A DNA stretch of 64,000 nucleotides from Clostridiales bacterium (GTDB taxonomy: Bacteria > Bacillota > Clostridia > Christensenellales > Aristaeellaceae): NCBI GenBank assembly GCA_012523405.1, contig JAAYIN010000088.1:1-64000 (forward strand). Reading direction: 5' to 3'. The notes under the pieces are model-generated. The model saw only the letters and a list, made by a program, of their open reading frames with translations, had not been told where the DNA came from and did no database searches. Of this stretch, positions 8,637 to 17,583 are shown in pieces. The translations under genes and the position numbers were made by a program. Numbering within the stretch: the stretch's first letter is position 1; every line of letters begins with the position of its first letter.

Positions 8637-9677
8637 ATGCAGCAAAAAGAGAAAGGAATGTCAAAACTGCATTATCAGATTTTGGCGATGGTCGTTGGGA
8701 TCGCTGTGATCATTTTTGCATATGATATTCTCTGGCAAGCAATTACGCAGCTATTTATTGGTATGCTGGTTGCGATGACTGCATTACCGATCATGAAGCG
8801 CTTTGAAAAGAAATTATCCACCGGGCTTTCGGCGTCTCTTGCCATGACAAGCCTTACTGTGCTGCTTGTGCTGATGGTACTGGTGCTGATTCCTCCGATT
8901 GCGCAGCAGGGGAAACAACTCATTGGTATGCTTCCATCAGTCTATGCGAAAATTGATGAATGGGCAGCGCTGGCACAAAAGTGGCTTGTTGATAACGGCA
9001 TTCCATTAGATGAAGGGACGCGCTCATCTGTGCTGCAAAAGGGGCAGGAGCTGCTCTCAGGAGCAGCGCCTGCGGCAGTGTCGTGGGTGAGCTCGGCAGC
9101 TGCGAGCATGAGCAAATGGCTTCTCGCGCCTGTATTTGCCTTCTATTTTTTGCGGGACAGAAAGCGCATAGGGGAATGGCTGCTAATGCTTGTTCCGATG
9201 GGAAAGCGCAGCATGACGGTGAAGATGCTGCGGGAGATGAAGCGCGAAACGGCGGGCTATCTGCGGGGGCAACTGATGGTATCAGCCGTTGTAGGGGGAC
9301 TAACAGCGGTCGGCTTGCTGTTTTGCGGCATTCCTGCATGGCTCCTATTGGGGCTTTTGATGGGTGTGCTCGAACTCATCCCTTATGTAGGACCCTTTTT
9401 AGGCGGCGCAATGGTATTGCTGTTCTCGCTCCATGAGGGGCTGTCAAGAACGCTTTGGGCGATGGGCGTTGTGCTGCTGGTACAACAACTGGAGGGCGGC
9501 ATGCTCGCTCCGCAGCTCATGAGCGAAGCGACAAGCCTTCATCCGGTCGTGGTTTTGCTATGCGTGATGGTGGGCGGTGCGATCAGTGGAATCGGCGGCA
9601 TACTGCTGTCAGTGCCCTTGCTGCTATGTGCTCGGGCGGCGTTACGCGTGGTAAATCTCAATCGATCTCAAATATGA
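8637..9677 (+). CDS. AI-2E family transporter (PerM/YtvI-like permease)
   Basis: Predicted 346-residue polytopic membrane protein with about eight hydrophobic segments. The family pattern is a pair of N-terminal helices, an amphipathic extracytoplasmic stretch near residues 95-140, then APVFAFYFLRDR, LRGQL, GIPAWLLLGLLMG and ELIPYVGPFLGG followed by a helical hairpin. Members export varied solutes (AI-2 in E. coli TqsA; Na+/H+ exchange for some), so the substrate cannot be assigned. The start is supported by AAAGGAGG eight bases upstream. It stands alone between a terminator and the ireB promoter. Confidence 0.88.
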   Translation: MQQKEKGMSKLHYQILAMVVGIAVIIFAYDILWQAITQLFIGMLVAMTALPIMKRFEKKLSTGLSASLAMTSLTVLLVLMVLVLIPPIAQQGKQLIGMLPSVYAKIDEWAALAQKWLVDNGIPLDEGTRSSVLQKGQELLSGAAPAAVSWVSSAAASMSKWLLAPVFAFYFLRDRKRIGEWLLMLVPMGKRSMTVKMLREMKRETAGYLRGQLMVSAVVGGLTAVGLLFCGIPAWLLLGLLMGVLELIPYVGPFLGGAMVLLFSLHEGLSRTLWAMGVVLLVQQLEGGMLAPQLMSEATSLHPVVVLLCVMVGGAISGIGGILLSVPLLLCARAALRVVNLNRSQI

Positions 9678-9726
9678 GGGGATTGTTAATTCTAACCAGA
9701 TTTTAACTTTGTAAAGGAATAAAGCC

Positions 9727-9755
9727 TTTTCAAAGTGATTTGATTGGTGTATAAT
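9727..9755 (+). promoter_or_regulatory. Likely sigma-A promoter for ireB-ruvX
   Basis: A perfect -10 TATAAT at 9750-9755 lies 17 bases after a weak -35 TTTTCA at 9727-9732. The GTG start of ireB is 34 bases downstream. Confidence 0.65.
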
Positions 9756-9788
9756 AATGAATGTATCACCTCAAGGGGGGACGCAATT

Positions 9789-10049
9789 GTGGCAGATATG
9801 AATGGAACTACAAAATTCACGCCGATTGTAGAGGGCGCGAGAGATGCCAGTGCGATCATTACGCACGTATATCGGGCATTGCAAGCAAAAGGCTACGATC
9901 CGGTAACTCAGTTAGTCGGATACCTCATGTCCGGTGACCCAACCTATATCACCAGCTATGGTCAGGCACGGAGCATGATTTGCCGCGTGGAGCGGGACGA
10001 AATAATTGAGGAGCTCGTGCGAGTTTACTTGCGCGGACTAGACAGCTAA
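9789..10049 (+). CDS. ireB: IreB family regulatory phosphoprotein (UPF0297)
   Basis: Predicted 86-residue protein. The sequence TKFTP...A..I...[31 protein letters not shown] is diagnostic of the IreB/YrzL family, a substrate of the PASTA kinase/phosphatase pair in Gram-positive bacteria. The start is the GTG at 9789 after GGGGGG at 9775-9780; an ATG at 9798 is a possible alternative. The stop overlaps the ruvX start by one base, matching the conserved Firmicute order ireB-ruvX-DUF1292. Confidence 0.93.
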   Translation: MADMNGTTKFTPIVEGARDASAIITHVYRALQAKGYDPVTQLVGYLMSGDPTYITSYGQARSMICRVERDEIIEELVRVYLRGLDS

Positions 10050-10474
10050 TGGGTGAGCAAAATGGACGGATTATTGCGCTTGATGTAGGCGATGTACGAG
10101 TTGGGGTAGCAGTGAGTGATCCTACCGCAACCATTGCGCAGCCGCTGGAAGTATATAAGCGCGTGGGCTACACGCCCGACTGCAAGTATGTGCTAGAGCT
10201 CAGTAAACGCTTTAGCACTGATAGAGTTTTGCTTGGGTTACCTTTGAACATGGACGGCACTCGCGGTATGCAGGCAGAAAAAGCAATGGCTTTTGGCAAG
10301 GTGTTAGAAAATGCGGGACTTAGGGTATACTACCAAGACGAGCGCATGACGACCATCACAGCCGAGAGCATTCTTATATCCGGAAGTGTACGGCGCGAGG
10401 ATCGCAAGCTCCATGTGGACAAGCTGGCGGCAACAGTGATTTTAGAACAATGGCTTGCATCGGGTCAAAGATGA
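10049..10474 (+). CDS. ruvX: RuvX/YqgF family Holliday junction resolvase-like nuclease
   Basis: Predicted 141-residue RNase H-fold protein. ALDVGDVRVGVAVSD at the N-terminus carries the first acidic active-site residue; VLLGLPLNMDGTRG and DERMTT follow, the usual YqgF marks; AAtVILEQWL closes the protein. The family acts in rRNA 5'-end maturation and is annotated as a putative Holliday junction resolvase. The ATG overlaps the ireB stop (TAATG), indicating co-translation. Confidence 0.95.
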   Translation: MGEQNGRIIALDVGDVRVGVAVSDPTATIAQPLEVYKRVGYTPDCKYVLELSKRFSTDRVLLGLPLNMDGTRGMQAEKAMAFGKVLENAGLRVYYQDERMTTITAESILISGSVRREDRKLHVDKLAATVILEQWLASGQR

Positions 10475-10500
10475 CGGATGCATGCGAAGGAGAGTTTCAA

Positions 10501-10827
10501 ATGGAAGAACTAAGCAATATGGTACAGCTACAGGATGAAAACGGAAAAGACGTTAACTTTGATCATTTGATGACAATCGAGCATGATGGCAGCTATTATA
10601 TTGTGCTTGAGGCAACTGAAGATACGGAAGATTGCCAAGAGGGCGAAGCGATTATTCTCAAGATTGTCCGTGATGAAGAGAGCGGCGAGGATGTTTACGC
10701 CTCAATCGATAACGAAGTAGAGTTCAATGCAGTATTTGACAAGTGCATGGCTGCGATGGAAGAAGAGGACGAAGCAGCGGTGCTTGAGCTAGAAGCACTT
10801 GACTTTGAAGGCGAAGACGAGGAGTAA
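10501..10827 (+). CDS. DUF1292 protein (YrzB-like)
   Basis: Predicted 108-residue very acidic protein with the DUF1292 core: LQDENGKDVNFDHLMTIEHDGSYYIVLE...EGEAIILKI..DEESGEDVYASIDNEVEFNAVFD. Function is unknown, but the gene follows ireB and ruvX across many Firmicutes. The start at 10501 is set by GAAGGAG upstream; the longer in-frame ATG at 10450 lies inside ruvX. Glu/Asp-rich C-terminal tail. Confidence 0.92.
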   Translation: MEELSNMVQLQDENGKDVNFDHLMTIEHDGSYYIVLEATEDTEDCQEGEAIILKIVRDEESGEDVYASIDNEVEFNAVFDKCMAAMEEEDEAAVLELEALDFEGEDEE

Positions 10828-10831
10828 TAAC

Positions 10832-11383
10832 ATGCCTAGAATTTTAGGTCAACGTATCATGCTCCGAGAGTATAAGGCTGAGGATATCGGTCCCATACGC
10901 GAGTGGGTGAATGACGCCCCAACCACGCGTTATTTATCGACTCGATATTGGGCACCACAAACGATGATTGATACGCAGGAGTTTCTCAATCGCCAGCTCC
11001 AAAGCAGTCACAATGGCTATAATTTCGTAATCGCCGACATTCAAGATGAACACTATATCGGTCAGCTTGATATGTATCGTGTGGATTGGCGCTTGCGCTG
11101 CGGCGAAATCGGTATGGTCATCGGCGACTCGAGCGAGCGCGGACGCGGAATCGGGCAAGAGTCACTCTGTTTACTTCAGCAGTTTGCATTTGTGACCCTC
11201 GGGCTTGAAAGGCTTGAGCTTGAGGTGCATATGGAAAACACCGCAGCGCTTGGATGCTACCGCAAAGCAGGCTTCTTTTTAGAAGGCGTGAAGCGTCATG
11301 CATTTTATAGCGATGGCAAGTATTGCGATGTGGGTTTTTTGAGCATATTGCGAGATGAGTATTTTGAACAGGTACAAAGGTAA
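10832..11383 (+). CDS. GNAT N-acetyltransferase, RimJ/RimL type
   Basis: Predicted 183-residue acetyltransferase of the GNAT fold. ILGQRIMLREYKAEDI opens the domain; GEIGMVIGD...RGRGIGQESL is the acetyl-CoA pyrophosphate loop, followed by LGLERLELEVHMENTAALGCYRKAGFFLEG, typical of RimJ/RimL enzymes that modify protein N-termini or small amines. The ATG at 10832 lies five bases after the DUF1292 stop, whose GAGGAG end supplies the ribosome site, so it is probably the last gene of the ireB operon. The substrate is not predictable. Confidence 0.88.
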   Translation: MPRILGQRIMLREYKAEDIGPIREWVNDAPTTRYLSTRYWAPQTMIDTQEFLNRQLQSSHNGYNFVIADIQDEHYIGQLDMYRVDWRLRCGEIGMVIGDSSERGRGIGQESLCLLQQFAFVTLGLERLELEVHMENTAALGCYRKAGFFLEGVKRHAFYSDGKYCDVGFLSILRDEYFEQVQR

Positions 11384-11410
11384 CACGTACCCGTGTTGCC
11401 TGCATAGAAT

Positions 11411-11454
11411 AAACCATCCCCTGCCAGAGCAAAGTAGGCAATAGGGATGGTTTT
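11411..11454 (+). terminator. Intrinsic terminator
   Basis: AAACCATCCC at 11411-11420 pairs with GGGATGGTTT ending near 11453; CTGCC and GGCA form an inner stem. A T-rich tract follows. It closes the ireB-GNAT unit. Confidence 0.8.
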
Positions 11455-11490
11455 AATTTTTTCAGAACACACTCAAAACATGGGTAGGGA

Positions 11491-11520
11491 TTGACTTTAC
11501 CTACTATTTTCGGATAGAAT
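11491..11520 (+). promoter_or_regulatory. Sigma-A type promoter for aspartate kinase
   Basis: TTGACT at 11491-11496 and TAGAAT at 11515-11520 with an 18-base spacer, 50 bases before the aspartate kinase ATG. Confidence 0.65.
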
Positions 11521-11569
11521 ATAGCTTCGCAAGGATTTTGATACTTTGCGTGGTTGGGAGGGTTTGACA

Positions 11570-12886
11570 ATGGGAAGAATCGTAGCGAAGTTCGGCGGCA
11601 GCTCACTTTGTGATGCAGGCCAGTTTCGGAAAGTCCGCAAGATTCTGGAAATGGATCAACGCCGTTGTTATGTGGTGCCCAGTGCACCGGGTCGCCGTTT
11701 CGCCGATGACGAAAAGGTGACAGATTTATTATATCGCTCTTATCGTTTAAAACGGGATGGTCAGGATTACATGCAGGCTTTTTCCTTGATTCGCAAGCGC
11801 TTTGTGCAAATTGCTGAGGACCTTTCAGTCAAGGTGGATATTGAAAAATACTTGGATAAAATCCAAGCAGAGATTGAAGCAGGAACCACAGAGGATTACT
11901 GCGCAAGCCGCGGTGAGTATCTTAATGGCGTGCTGCTTGCGGATTATTTGGGTTTTGAATTTGTTGACCCCAAAGATTATATTTTCTTTGCGGCAGATGG
12001 AAGCTTTGATAGCGAACGCACAAACACCGTGCTTGCTCAAAAACTTTCAAGTACTGAAAAAGCAGTGATCCCGGGCTTTTATGGCACGGGTGCAGATAAC
12101 CAGATTCATACGTTCTCTCGCGGCGGAAGCGATGTCACGGGCGCCATCGTTGCACGTGCGGCCTATGCGGATATGTATGAGAACTGGACGGATGTGAGCG
12201 GTTTCCTTATGGCAGATCCTCGTATTGTGCCAGAGGCGAAGAGCATTCGCAATATTACCTATCGTGAGCTCCGTGAGCTGTCCTACATGGGCGCTACGGT
12301 GCTGCATGAGGATAGCGTCTTTCCAGTTCATCGCGCGGGTATCCCAACGAATATTCGCAACACCAATGATCCCCAAGAGCGCGGAACGATGATCTCCCAT
12401 GGCGCAGTGGAAGAAAAAAACCCCTACGTCATCACGGGCATTGCAGGTAAGCTGGGCTTTAGCGTTGTTTCAGTTGAAAAAGCGATGATGAACAGCGAGC
12501 GCGGCTTTGGCAGGAAGGTGCTTCAGGCGATTGAAGAATGCGGTCTTTCCTTTGAGCATTTGCCCACGGGTATTGATACGATGTGTGTCGTGCTATCATC
12601 CGCCGAGCTAGAACCCGTGAAGGAACAGGTTGTTTCGCGTATTATGGAAATGACCTCTCCCGATACATTGACCATTCATGATGATATGGGCATTATTGCG
12701 ACAGTTGGTCGCGGCATGGTTCAAAATCCAGGTACAGCTTCGAGGTTGTTTTCTGCGCTGAGCAAAAAGCAAGTGAACGTTCGAATGATCGATCAGGGCA
12801 GCAGCGAGCTGAGTATTTTGGTTGGCGTGGATACCAAGGACTTCCGCTTCGCCATTGATGCGATCTATCAAGAATTTGTGAACTGA
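11570..12886 (+). CDS. Aspartate kinase with two C-terminal ACT domains
   Basis: Predicted 438-residue enzyme phosphorylating L-aspartate, the first step toward lysine, threonine and methionine. The catalytic domain opens with VAKFGGSSLCD; PGFYG..., FSRGGSDVTGAI and the ENWTDVSGF block follow. Two ACT regulatory domains lie near residues 290-438 (GKLGFSVVSVEK and GIIATVGRGM...ASRLFSALSKKQVNVRMIDQGSSELSI), so feedback by an aspartate-family amino acid is expected. The start at 11570 has GGGAGGG upstream. Which isozyme (lysine- or threonine-sensitive) cannot be told. Confidence 0.94.
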   Translation: MGRIVAKFGGSSLCDAGQFRKVRKILEMDQRRCYVVPSAPGRRFADDEKVTDLLYRSYRLKRDGQDYMQAFSLIRKRFVQIAEDLSVKVDIEKYLDKIQAEIEAGTTEDYCASRGEYLNGVLLADYLGFEFVDPKDYIFFAADGSFDSERTNTVLAQKLSSTEKAVIPGFYGTGADNQIHTFSRGGSDVTGAIVARAAYADMYENWTDVSGFLMADPRIVPEAKSIRNITYRELRELSYMGATVLHEDSVFPVHRAGIPTNIRNTNDPQERGTMISHGAVEEKNPYVITGIAGKLGFSVVSVEKAMMNSERGFGRKVLQAIEECGLSFEHLPTGIDTMCVVLSSAELEPVKEQVVSRIMEMTSPDTLTIHDDMGIIATVGRGMVQNPGTASRLFSALSKKQVNVRMIDQGSSELSILVGVDTKDFRFAIDAIYQEFVN

Positions 12887-12915
12887 CGGATGAAGGCTAT
12901 GGCAGGAGGATACAA

Positions 12916-14529
12916 ATGATTGGTAAGATGCGTGCGGGGTATCAGAACTTTTGGACGAATGCCGCGTGGCAGAGCCGCGCTCATCGCTTCTGGTTTCAGT
13001 TTTGCGCGGTTTGCTTATCTCTTTATATTTCCTATGTTGTTTATTTTTCAAACGGTTCATTCCTAGTAAGCGGGGCGCAGTCAGCTGCCTCGCTTGTTTG
13101 CTTTCTTCTGATCGCTATAGCGGTATACGGATTGCTGCTGTGGGCATGCCAGCGATTTGGCAAACAGGGGCTTAGGGAGGGAACGATACAAAACAAGCAC
13201 CTTTGGAAGGTGTTTTTGCTGAGTACGGTGTTATCGCTTTTCGTTCTTGGCAGTGCGTTTCTGGCTTGCTATCCCGGCGGCGTGAGCTATGATATTTCAA
13301 ACCAGTGGCGGCAGATGCTCTCGGGCGAGTACAACAATTGGCACCCTGTCTTTCACACGCTGCTTGTATGGCTCGTGTCAAGGATTTCATGCAGCTATTC
13401 ATTTGTGCTTGTAGTGCAGATTCTTGCGTTCTCGCTTGCGATGGGTTACTTGACCATGACGCTTTCAAAGCGAGGTGTCCCAGTTTGGCTGGCGCTTGTG
13501 GTGCAATTGCTGGTGGTCAATTCGGCGGCGGTCAAAAACACGCTGATGTACCTTGGCAAGGATTCTGCCATGAGCATCGGGGTGCTGCTGCTTACGGCTT
13601 ACGCAATCAATATGCTCTTTACGCAGGGCGAATGGCTTGGCAAAATCCGAAATGCACTGCTCTTTGGTGCTGTGCTCGCCTTTGTGACATTGGTTCGCCA
13701 TAATGGCTTTATTTTCACGATGCCGCTTCTGGTATTTGTGGGATTCTCATATGAGAAGCAATGGCGCAATGTGCTAGCGTCAGCCGCCTTGCTGATCCTT
13801 TGCCTTGGCCTTGTGCAAGGACCGCTGTATGGCGCGCTTGACGTGGTATATCCGAGCAACTTCACCGAGGAGAGCATCGGTATCCCCATGACGATCATGG
13901 CGAATGCAAAGAAGAGCAGTCCCGAAACGCTTGACGTGGAAACGAATGAATTTCTTGGCACGCTTGCAACAAATCAAGAATGGCAGGATCAGTATCAGCT
14001 GAACAATTACAACTCCATCAAGTTCACATATGACCGCGAATTGATCGCGGCAACACCAATGGATCGAATTCTTCGCATGACGATCAATACTGCCGTAGGT
14101 AATCCGCGTCTCACATTTACTACTATTAATGAAGTAACGGGACTTGTTTGGAGTATAAAGGAAGAAGGACGCGCAAGTGAATCCGTGCGAAATTCAGGCG
14201 ACCTTGCGGATGTGTATGCGGGAAGCGGCATTCGAAATACCATTGGCAGTGCGATAACCAAAGTGCTGGATGCACCGATGGGCGTATTGCCCCTTAGGTA
14301 TTTGTTTGATAACTTCGGCGTTGCACTGATGATTCTTCTGCTGGCCACCCTTTGGTCGCTCTACCGCGGCGGCGTGAAGGTGTTAACGCTCGCGATACCA
14401 ACCCTTCTGTATGCACTGGCCACGATGCTCCTATTGTGCGGGCATGATTCTCGTTTCTTCCACTTTATCATTTGCATAGCTTATCCTACTATATGCGCCA
14501 TGCTCTATATGCCAAAGCAAAGTAGGTGA
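12916..14529 (+). CDS. Large polytopic membrane protein, DUF6020-like
   Basis: Predicted 537-residue integral membrane protein with around twelve hydrophobic segments. The extracellular-loop motif CYPGGVSYDISNQWRQ...YNNWHPVFHTLL after the third helix, with an Asp and a His-Pro pair, recalls GT-C type membrane glycosyltransferases and the DUF6020 group found in Firmicutes. A large non-membrane stretch near residues 305-440 lies before the last helices. AGGAGG precedes the ATG by six bases. Glycosyl transfer to a wall or envelope polymer is a reasonable guess but is not demonstrated by the sequence. Confidence 0.72.
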   Translation: MIGKMRAGYQNFWTNAAWQSRAHRFWFQFCAVCLSLYISYVVYFSNGSFLVSGAQSAASLVCFLLIAIAVYGLLLWACQRFGKQGLREGTIQNKHLWKVFLLSTVLSLFVLGSAFLACYPGGVSYDISNQWRQMLSGEYNNWHPVFHTLLVWLVSRISCSYSFVLVVQILAFSLAMGYLTMTLSKRGVPVWLALVVQLLVVNSAAVKNTLMYLGKDSAMSIGVLLLTAYAINMLFTQGEWLGKIRNALLFGAVLAFVTLVRHNGFIFTMPLLVFVGFSYEKQWRNVLASAALLILCLGLVQGPLYGALDVVYPSNFTEESIGIPMTIMANAKKSSPETLDVETNEFLGTLATNQEWQDQYQLNNYNSIKFTYDRELIAATPMDRILRMTINTAVGNPRLTFTTINEVTGLVWSIKEEGRASESVRNSGDLADVYAGSGIRNTIGSAITKVLDAPMGVLPLRYLFDNFGVALMILLLATLWSLYRGGVKVLTLAIPTLLYALATMLLLCGHDSRFFHFIICIAYPTICAMLYMPKQSR

Positions 14530-14847
14530 TCCTGATCCCTTCAGCATTGCTGAGGGGATTACTATATGAATTGGCTCCATTAATGTGTACAGTGAGTGTC
14601 ATTTGGGCAAGGTAATTGTGTCATCTTTACATTTGTTTCGGTTTGTTTACGGGATGGTCAAGAAAGAAACGACCTTCAGAAGTGATGTAAAGCAATCCAT
14701 CGCACAAAAAACTGGTAAAAATGAGGCGAAATGAGAATAATGATGAAGAACTTACCATGAATCAAAGACTTCTTCTTGCTAAGTTGATTACAGATGTGTT
14801 ACAATAAAAGGCGATCTTCAATTATTTAAGCGTGGAGGTACGGCTTG
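14530..14847. other. Intergenic region with hairpin
   Basis: Just after the membrane-protein gene, ATCCC-TTCAGC and GCTGAG-GGGAT (about 14535-14559) form a hairpin without a strong T-run. The rest is A/T-rich and holds the promoter listed at 14776-14805. No gene seen. Confidence 0.5.
14776..14805 (+). promoter_or_regulatory. Candidate promoter of the anti-sigma/sigma operon
   Basis: TTGCTA at 14776-14781 and TACAAT at 14800-14805, 18-base spacer, 42 bases before the anti-sigma ATG. Looks like a vegetative rather than a SigB-type promoter. Confidence 0.55.
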
Positions 14848-15237
14848 ATGAACGATCTAGACCATGCGGGTACAGTTTCCCTAGAGATTCCTGCAAAAGC
14901 AAGGTATGCACTGGTTGCGTGTATCGCAATGAGCGGTGTGGGTTTGCTTGCAGGGTTGGATGTTGACCAAATTGGAGATTTGCGCACGGTGACGGAGGAA
15001 TGCTGCGACTGCTTGATTCATCAACCGCATAAGCCCACAAGCATTTCTTTGAATGCACAGACGGTGGGAAATCGTCTGCATTTGACCTTCACTTCAAAAC
15101 AACGGTTGCCTTTTGATGCCTATCAAGACCAAAACCTTGATATCACACGCGGCGTTTTGGAAACGCTAATGCCTGTGGTGCATTTACATTCAGATGAAAA
15201 TGGTGTGTATAGCATTGAGTGCTCCATGCCTGTATAA
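14848..15237 (+). CDS. Degenerate RsbW/SpoIIAB-like anti-sigma factor
   Basis: Predicted 129-residue protein in the place and size of an RsbW/SpoIIAB serine-kinase anti-sigma factor, 12 bases upstream of a cognate-type sigma gene. The opening (VSLEIPAKARYALVACIAMSGVGLLAGLDVDQIGDLRTVTEECC) follows the RsbW pattern. The N-box is altered: E50 and H58 are kept but the Mg-binding Asn is Asp54. No DxGxG box is seen before the final beta strands. It may therefore hold the sigma factor without ATP-dependent kinase activity. GGAGG lies upstream; a TTG at 14845 is an alternative start. No anti-anti-sigma gene is present. Confidence 0.72.
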   Translation: MNDLDHAGTVSLEIPAKARYALVACIAMSGVGLLAGLDVDQIGDLRTVTEECCDCLIHQPHKPTSISLNAQTVGNRLHLTFTSKQRLPFDAYQDQNLDITRGVLETLMPVVHLHSDENGVYSIECSMPV

Positions 15238-15249
15238 TCGGAGGCTGCG

Positions 15250-15990
15250 ATGAATGATGAGCGATTGATTCCCTTGCTGGAACAATACGCCGTCACCCGA
15301 GATGCAGCGCTGAGGGACAAGCTGTTTGAAGGCTATTTACCGTTTGCAAAAGTGGTAGCACGAAAATTTATCGGGCGAGGCGTAGAAATTGAGGATTTAG
15401 AGCAGGTTGCGGGGATCGCATTGCTAAAGGCACTTGAGCGGTATGAGCCCAATCGTGGTTATCGCTTTGTGACCTATGCGGTGCCAACCATCTCAGGAGA
15501 TCTTCGCAACTATTTACGGGATAAGGGAAGCGTGATTCGCATGCCCCGAGATTCCAGACAGAAATTATACCAAATGACTCGCGAACAAGAAAAATTTGAA
15601 AGTGAGCATTTGCGTACACCAACAGCTGCAGAGTTAGCACAGCGGATGAATATCACCCCGGACAAGCTATTGATGCTGCTGAATATTCGTGCGCAGAGCG
15701 ACACGGTCTCCCTTGATGCGCCGCAGGGCGAGGATGGCCAAGCGCAGCTTGAAAGCTTGCTTGGCGGAGAAGATGAGGGCTTTGACAAGCTCGAACAGAG
15801 TGAATGGATGAACTGGATTTTGTCCAAGGTAAACGATGTGGAGCGTGAACTTTTAATGCTTCGCTATCGGGATGGTCTTGGTCAGCGCGAAACAGCGAAA
15901 AACCTTGGCGTTTCGCAGATGCAGGTATCCAGAATGGAACGCAGAATTTTGAGTAGGCTTCGAACCATTGAGGTAAGCGGCCGCTCTTGA
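15250..15990 (+). CDS. RNA polymerase sigma factor, SigB/SigF/SigG family
   Basis: Predicted 246-residue sigma-70 type factor. Region 2 is near residues 28-95 (VEIEDLEQVAGIALLKALERYEPNRGYRFVTYAVPTISGDLRNYLRDK), followed by a region 3 helix-turn (LRTPTAAELAQRMNIT) and region 4 with a helix-turn-helix (LGQRETAKNLGVSQMQVSRMERRIL). The 'ISGDLRNYLRD' segment is typical of the SigB/F/G group. Pairing with a single RsbW-like gene and lack of SpoIIAA argue against this being the sporulation factor SigF; a general stress or envelope role is inferred. Confidence 0.88.
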   Translation: MNDERLIPLLEQYAVTRDAALRDKLFEGYLPFAKVVARKFIGRGVEIEDLEQVAGIALLKALERYEPNRGYRFVTYAVPTISGDLRNYLRDKGSVIRMPRDSRQKLYQMTREQEKFESEHLRTPTAAELAQRMNITPDKLLMLLNIRAQSDTVSLDAPQGEDGQAQLESLLGGEDEGFDKLEQSEWMNWILSKVNDVERELLMLRYRDGLGQRETAKNLGVSQMQVSRMERRILSRLRTIEVSGRS

Positions 15991-16022
15991 GGATGCGGGA
16001 TTGGGCATAAGGGAGTGATAAG

Positions 16023-17564
16023 ATGCAACCCAACGATTGGCAACAAAATAACGGTCAAGGCACATATACGCCTGAGCAATTGCAGCAACTACAGCAAATG
16101 CAGCAGCAAGGGATGATGCCGCCCCAGCAGACGCAAAATCAGCAAAACGTTCCGTTGCAGCAAATGACACCCGAGCAAATGCAGCAGGTACAGCAGCTGT
16201 GGTATCAAAATCAGCAGCCTGCCATGCCCCAGCAGTTGACGCCCGAGCAGGTGCAGCAAATGCAATTTGAGGCGATGATGCAGCAAGCCCCGCCCATGCC
16301 CAACATGCAGCCTTTGCCTAATGTGCCGCAGTCTCAAAAAAAACGGCGTGCACCAAGGCAGAAAAGGCAAAAAGGTCAAGGCGGCGGAGGCGGTATTTGG
16401 AAGGTGCTGCTGGTGCTTGCGGTGGCAGGCGCCGGATTGTGGTTTTTCCTAAGCAATATGTCCACGCCTACTCAAGCAACTGCCCAGATTGAAATGGGCG
16501 TTCTTGGCACAACGTATACGGGCGACGCATTGATCGTACGAAACGAAGTCTCATATAGCGAAGAGGGCGTACAGAGCATCGACTATATCGCGCAAGAAGG
16601 CAGCATCGTTTATCGCGGCAATGAAATATGCAGGGTTTATTCAACGGGATATAGCACCAAGGAAATGACCTCGCTTCAGGATTATCGCGATCAGATTAAG
16701 AACTATCAACGCACGCTTCTAAAGGCGGAAACAAGCACGGATCAGAAAATGTTGCGTCTTGAAAACGAAGTGACGGAGCGCGGCCTTGAAGTGAGGAGTC
16801 TGGTGCAGGGCGCAAGGGGTAATTTGATCAATCAAGAGATTATCCTTGAGACTGCCATTACCCAATTGCAGGACTATTTCCAAAGCAAGTATTCAAGCGA
16901 CATGCCGCTCAATAGACTCTTCAGCGATGAAACAACGCAGCTAAAGCGCATTGAGAGCTGGATTAAGCCTAAGTGGGCAACGGAGGAACGCGTTGTCAGT
17001 TTCTACACAGACGGATTTGAGGTCGCACTAACACCCAGCGATTTTGAACAGTATACGCCTTCTCAGGTGCGCGCGATGATCAACGGTGAGAAACCAGAAA
17101 CCACAACCGCAGCGCGCGGACGTACGGATCTTTATCGGCTCGTCAAGCAAAACAACTATGCCGTGCTCATGCTTATTAAGGACAATACTTGGAATCCTAT
17201 TGAAGGCACGCAGTACAAGCTTGTGCTGGAACAGTTCTCCAATACTGTGGTCAATGCGCAGGTACTGTCCTTTACGCGCTCGGGCGGTGAACTTCTGGTT
17301 CGCCTGGCGGTCATTGGCGATGCGATGGATGTGCTGTACATGCGCACATGCCAAGCGCAGCTCGGCGACTATGCTGACTGCATGACTGTGCCTGTGAGCG
17401 CGCTGTATATGCAAAACGATACGCAGGGCATTGTCATCATCGATGGGGGACAGCAGCTCTTTGTTCCGATCAATGTGCTGAGACAAGAAGGCAATACAGC
17501 TTATATTTCAGCAATTCAAATGGGTATTTTGACGGCCGGACAGACGGTCAGGCTGTTTAAATAA
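16023..17564 (+). CDS. HlyD-like membrane protein with Gln-rich cytoplasmic N-terminus
   Basis: Predicted 513-residue single-pass protein. Residues 1-100 are Gln/Met/Pro-rich and carry three imperfect TPEQ-(L/M/V)QQ repeats near 16, 49 and 73. A basic cluster (106-117), a Gly run and one transmembrane helix (about 125-143) follow, leaving some 370 residues outside. The outer part starts with a lipoyl/HlyD-like half (GTTYTGDALIVRNE...GSIVYRGNEICRV) and a coiled coil near 215-255. No ABC or MFS partner is adjacent; the gene instead opens the division cluster, as seen in other Clostridia. A role in division or envelope assembly rather than efflux is possible. Confidence 0.75.
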   Translation: MQPNDWQQNNGQGTYTPEQLQQLQQMQQQGMMPPQQTQNQQNVPLQQMTPEQMQQVQQLWYQNQQPAMPQQLTPEQVQQMQFEAMMQQAPPMPNMQPLPNVPQSQKKRRAPRQKRQKGQGGGGGIWKVLLVLAVAGAGLWFFLSNMSTPTQATAQIEMGVLGTTYTGDALIVRNEVSYSEEGVQSIDYIAQEGSIVYRGNEICRVYSTGYSTKEMTSLQDYRDQIKNYQRTLLKAETSTDQKMLRLENEVTERGLEVRSLVQGARGNLINQEIILETAITQLQDYFQSKYSSDMPLNRLFSDETTQLKRIESWIKPKWATEERVVSFYTDGFEVALTPSDFEQYTPSQVRAMINGEKPETTTAARGRTDLYRLVKQNNYAVLMLIKDNTWNPIEGTQYKLVLEQFSNTVVNAQVLSFTRSGGELLVRLAVIGDAMDVLYMRTCQAQLGDYADCMTVPVSALYMQNDTQGIVIIDGGQQLFVPINVLRQEGNTAYISAIQMGILTAGQTVRLFK

Positions 17565-17583
17565 TGAAGTGTGGTGTAGAAAA

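Noticed and set aside
15250-15990. Sporulation sigma factor SigF
   Set aside because: No SpoIIAA gene, and the partner anti-sigma is degenerate; the true spoIIA operon would have three genes. Kept as SigB/F/G family only.
16023-17564. Membrane fusion protein of a drug efflux pump
   Set aside because: No ABC or RND partner is nearby, and the gene belongs to the division cluster; described as HlyD-like only.
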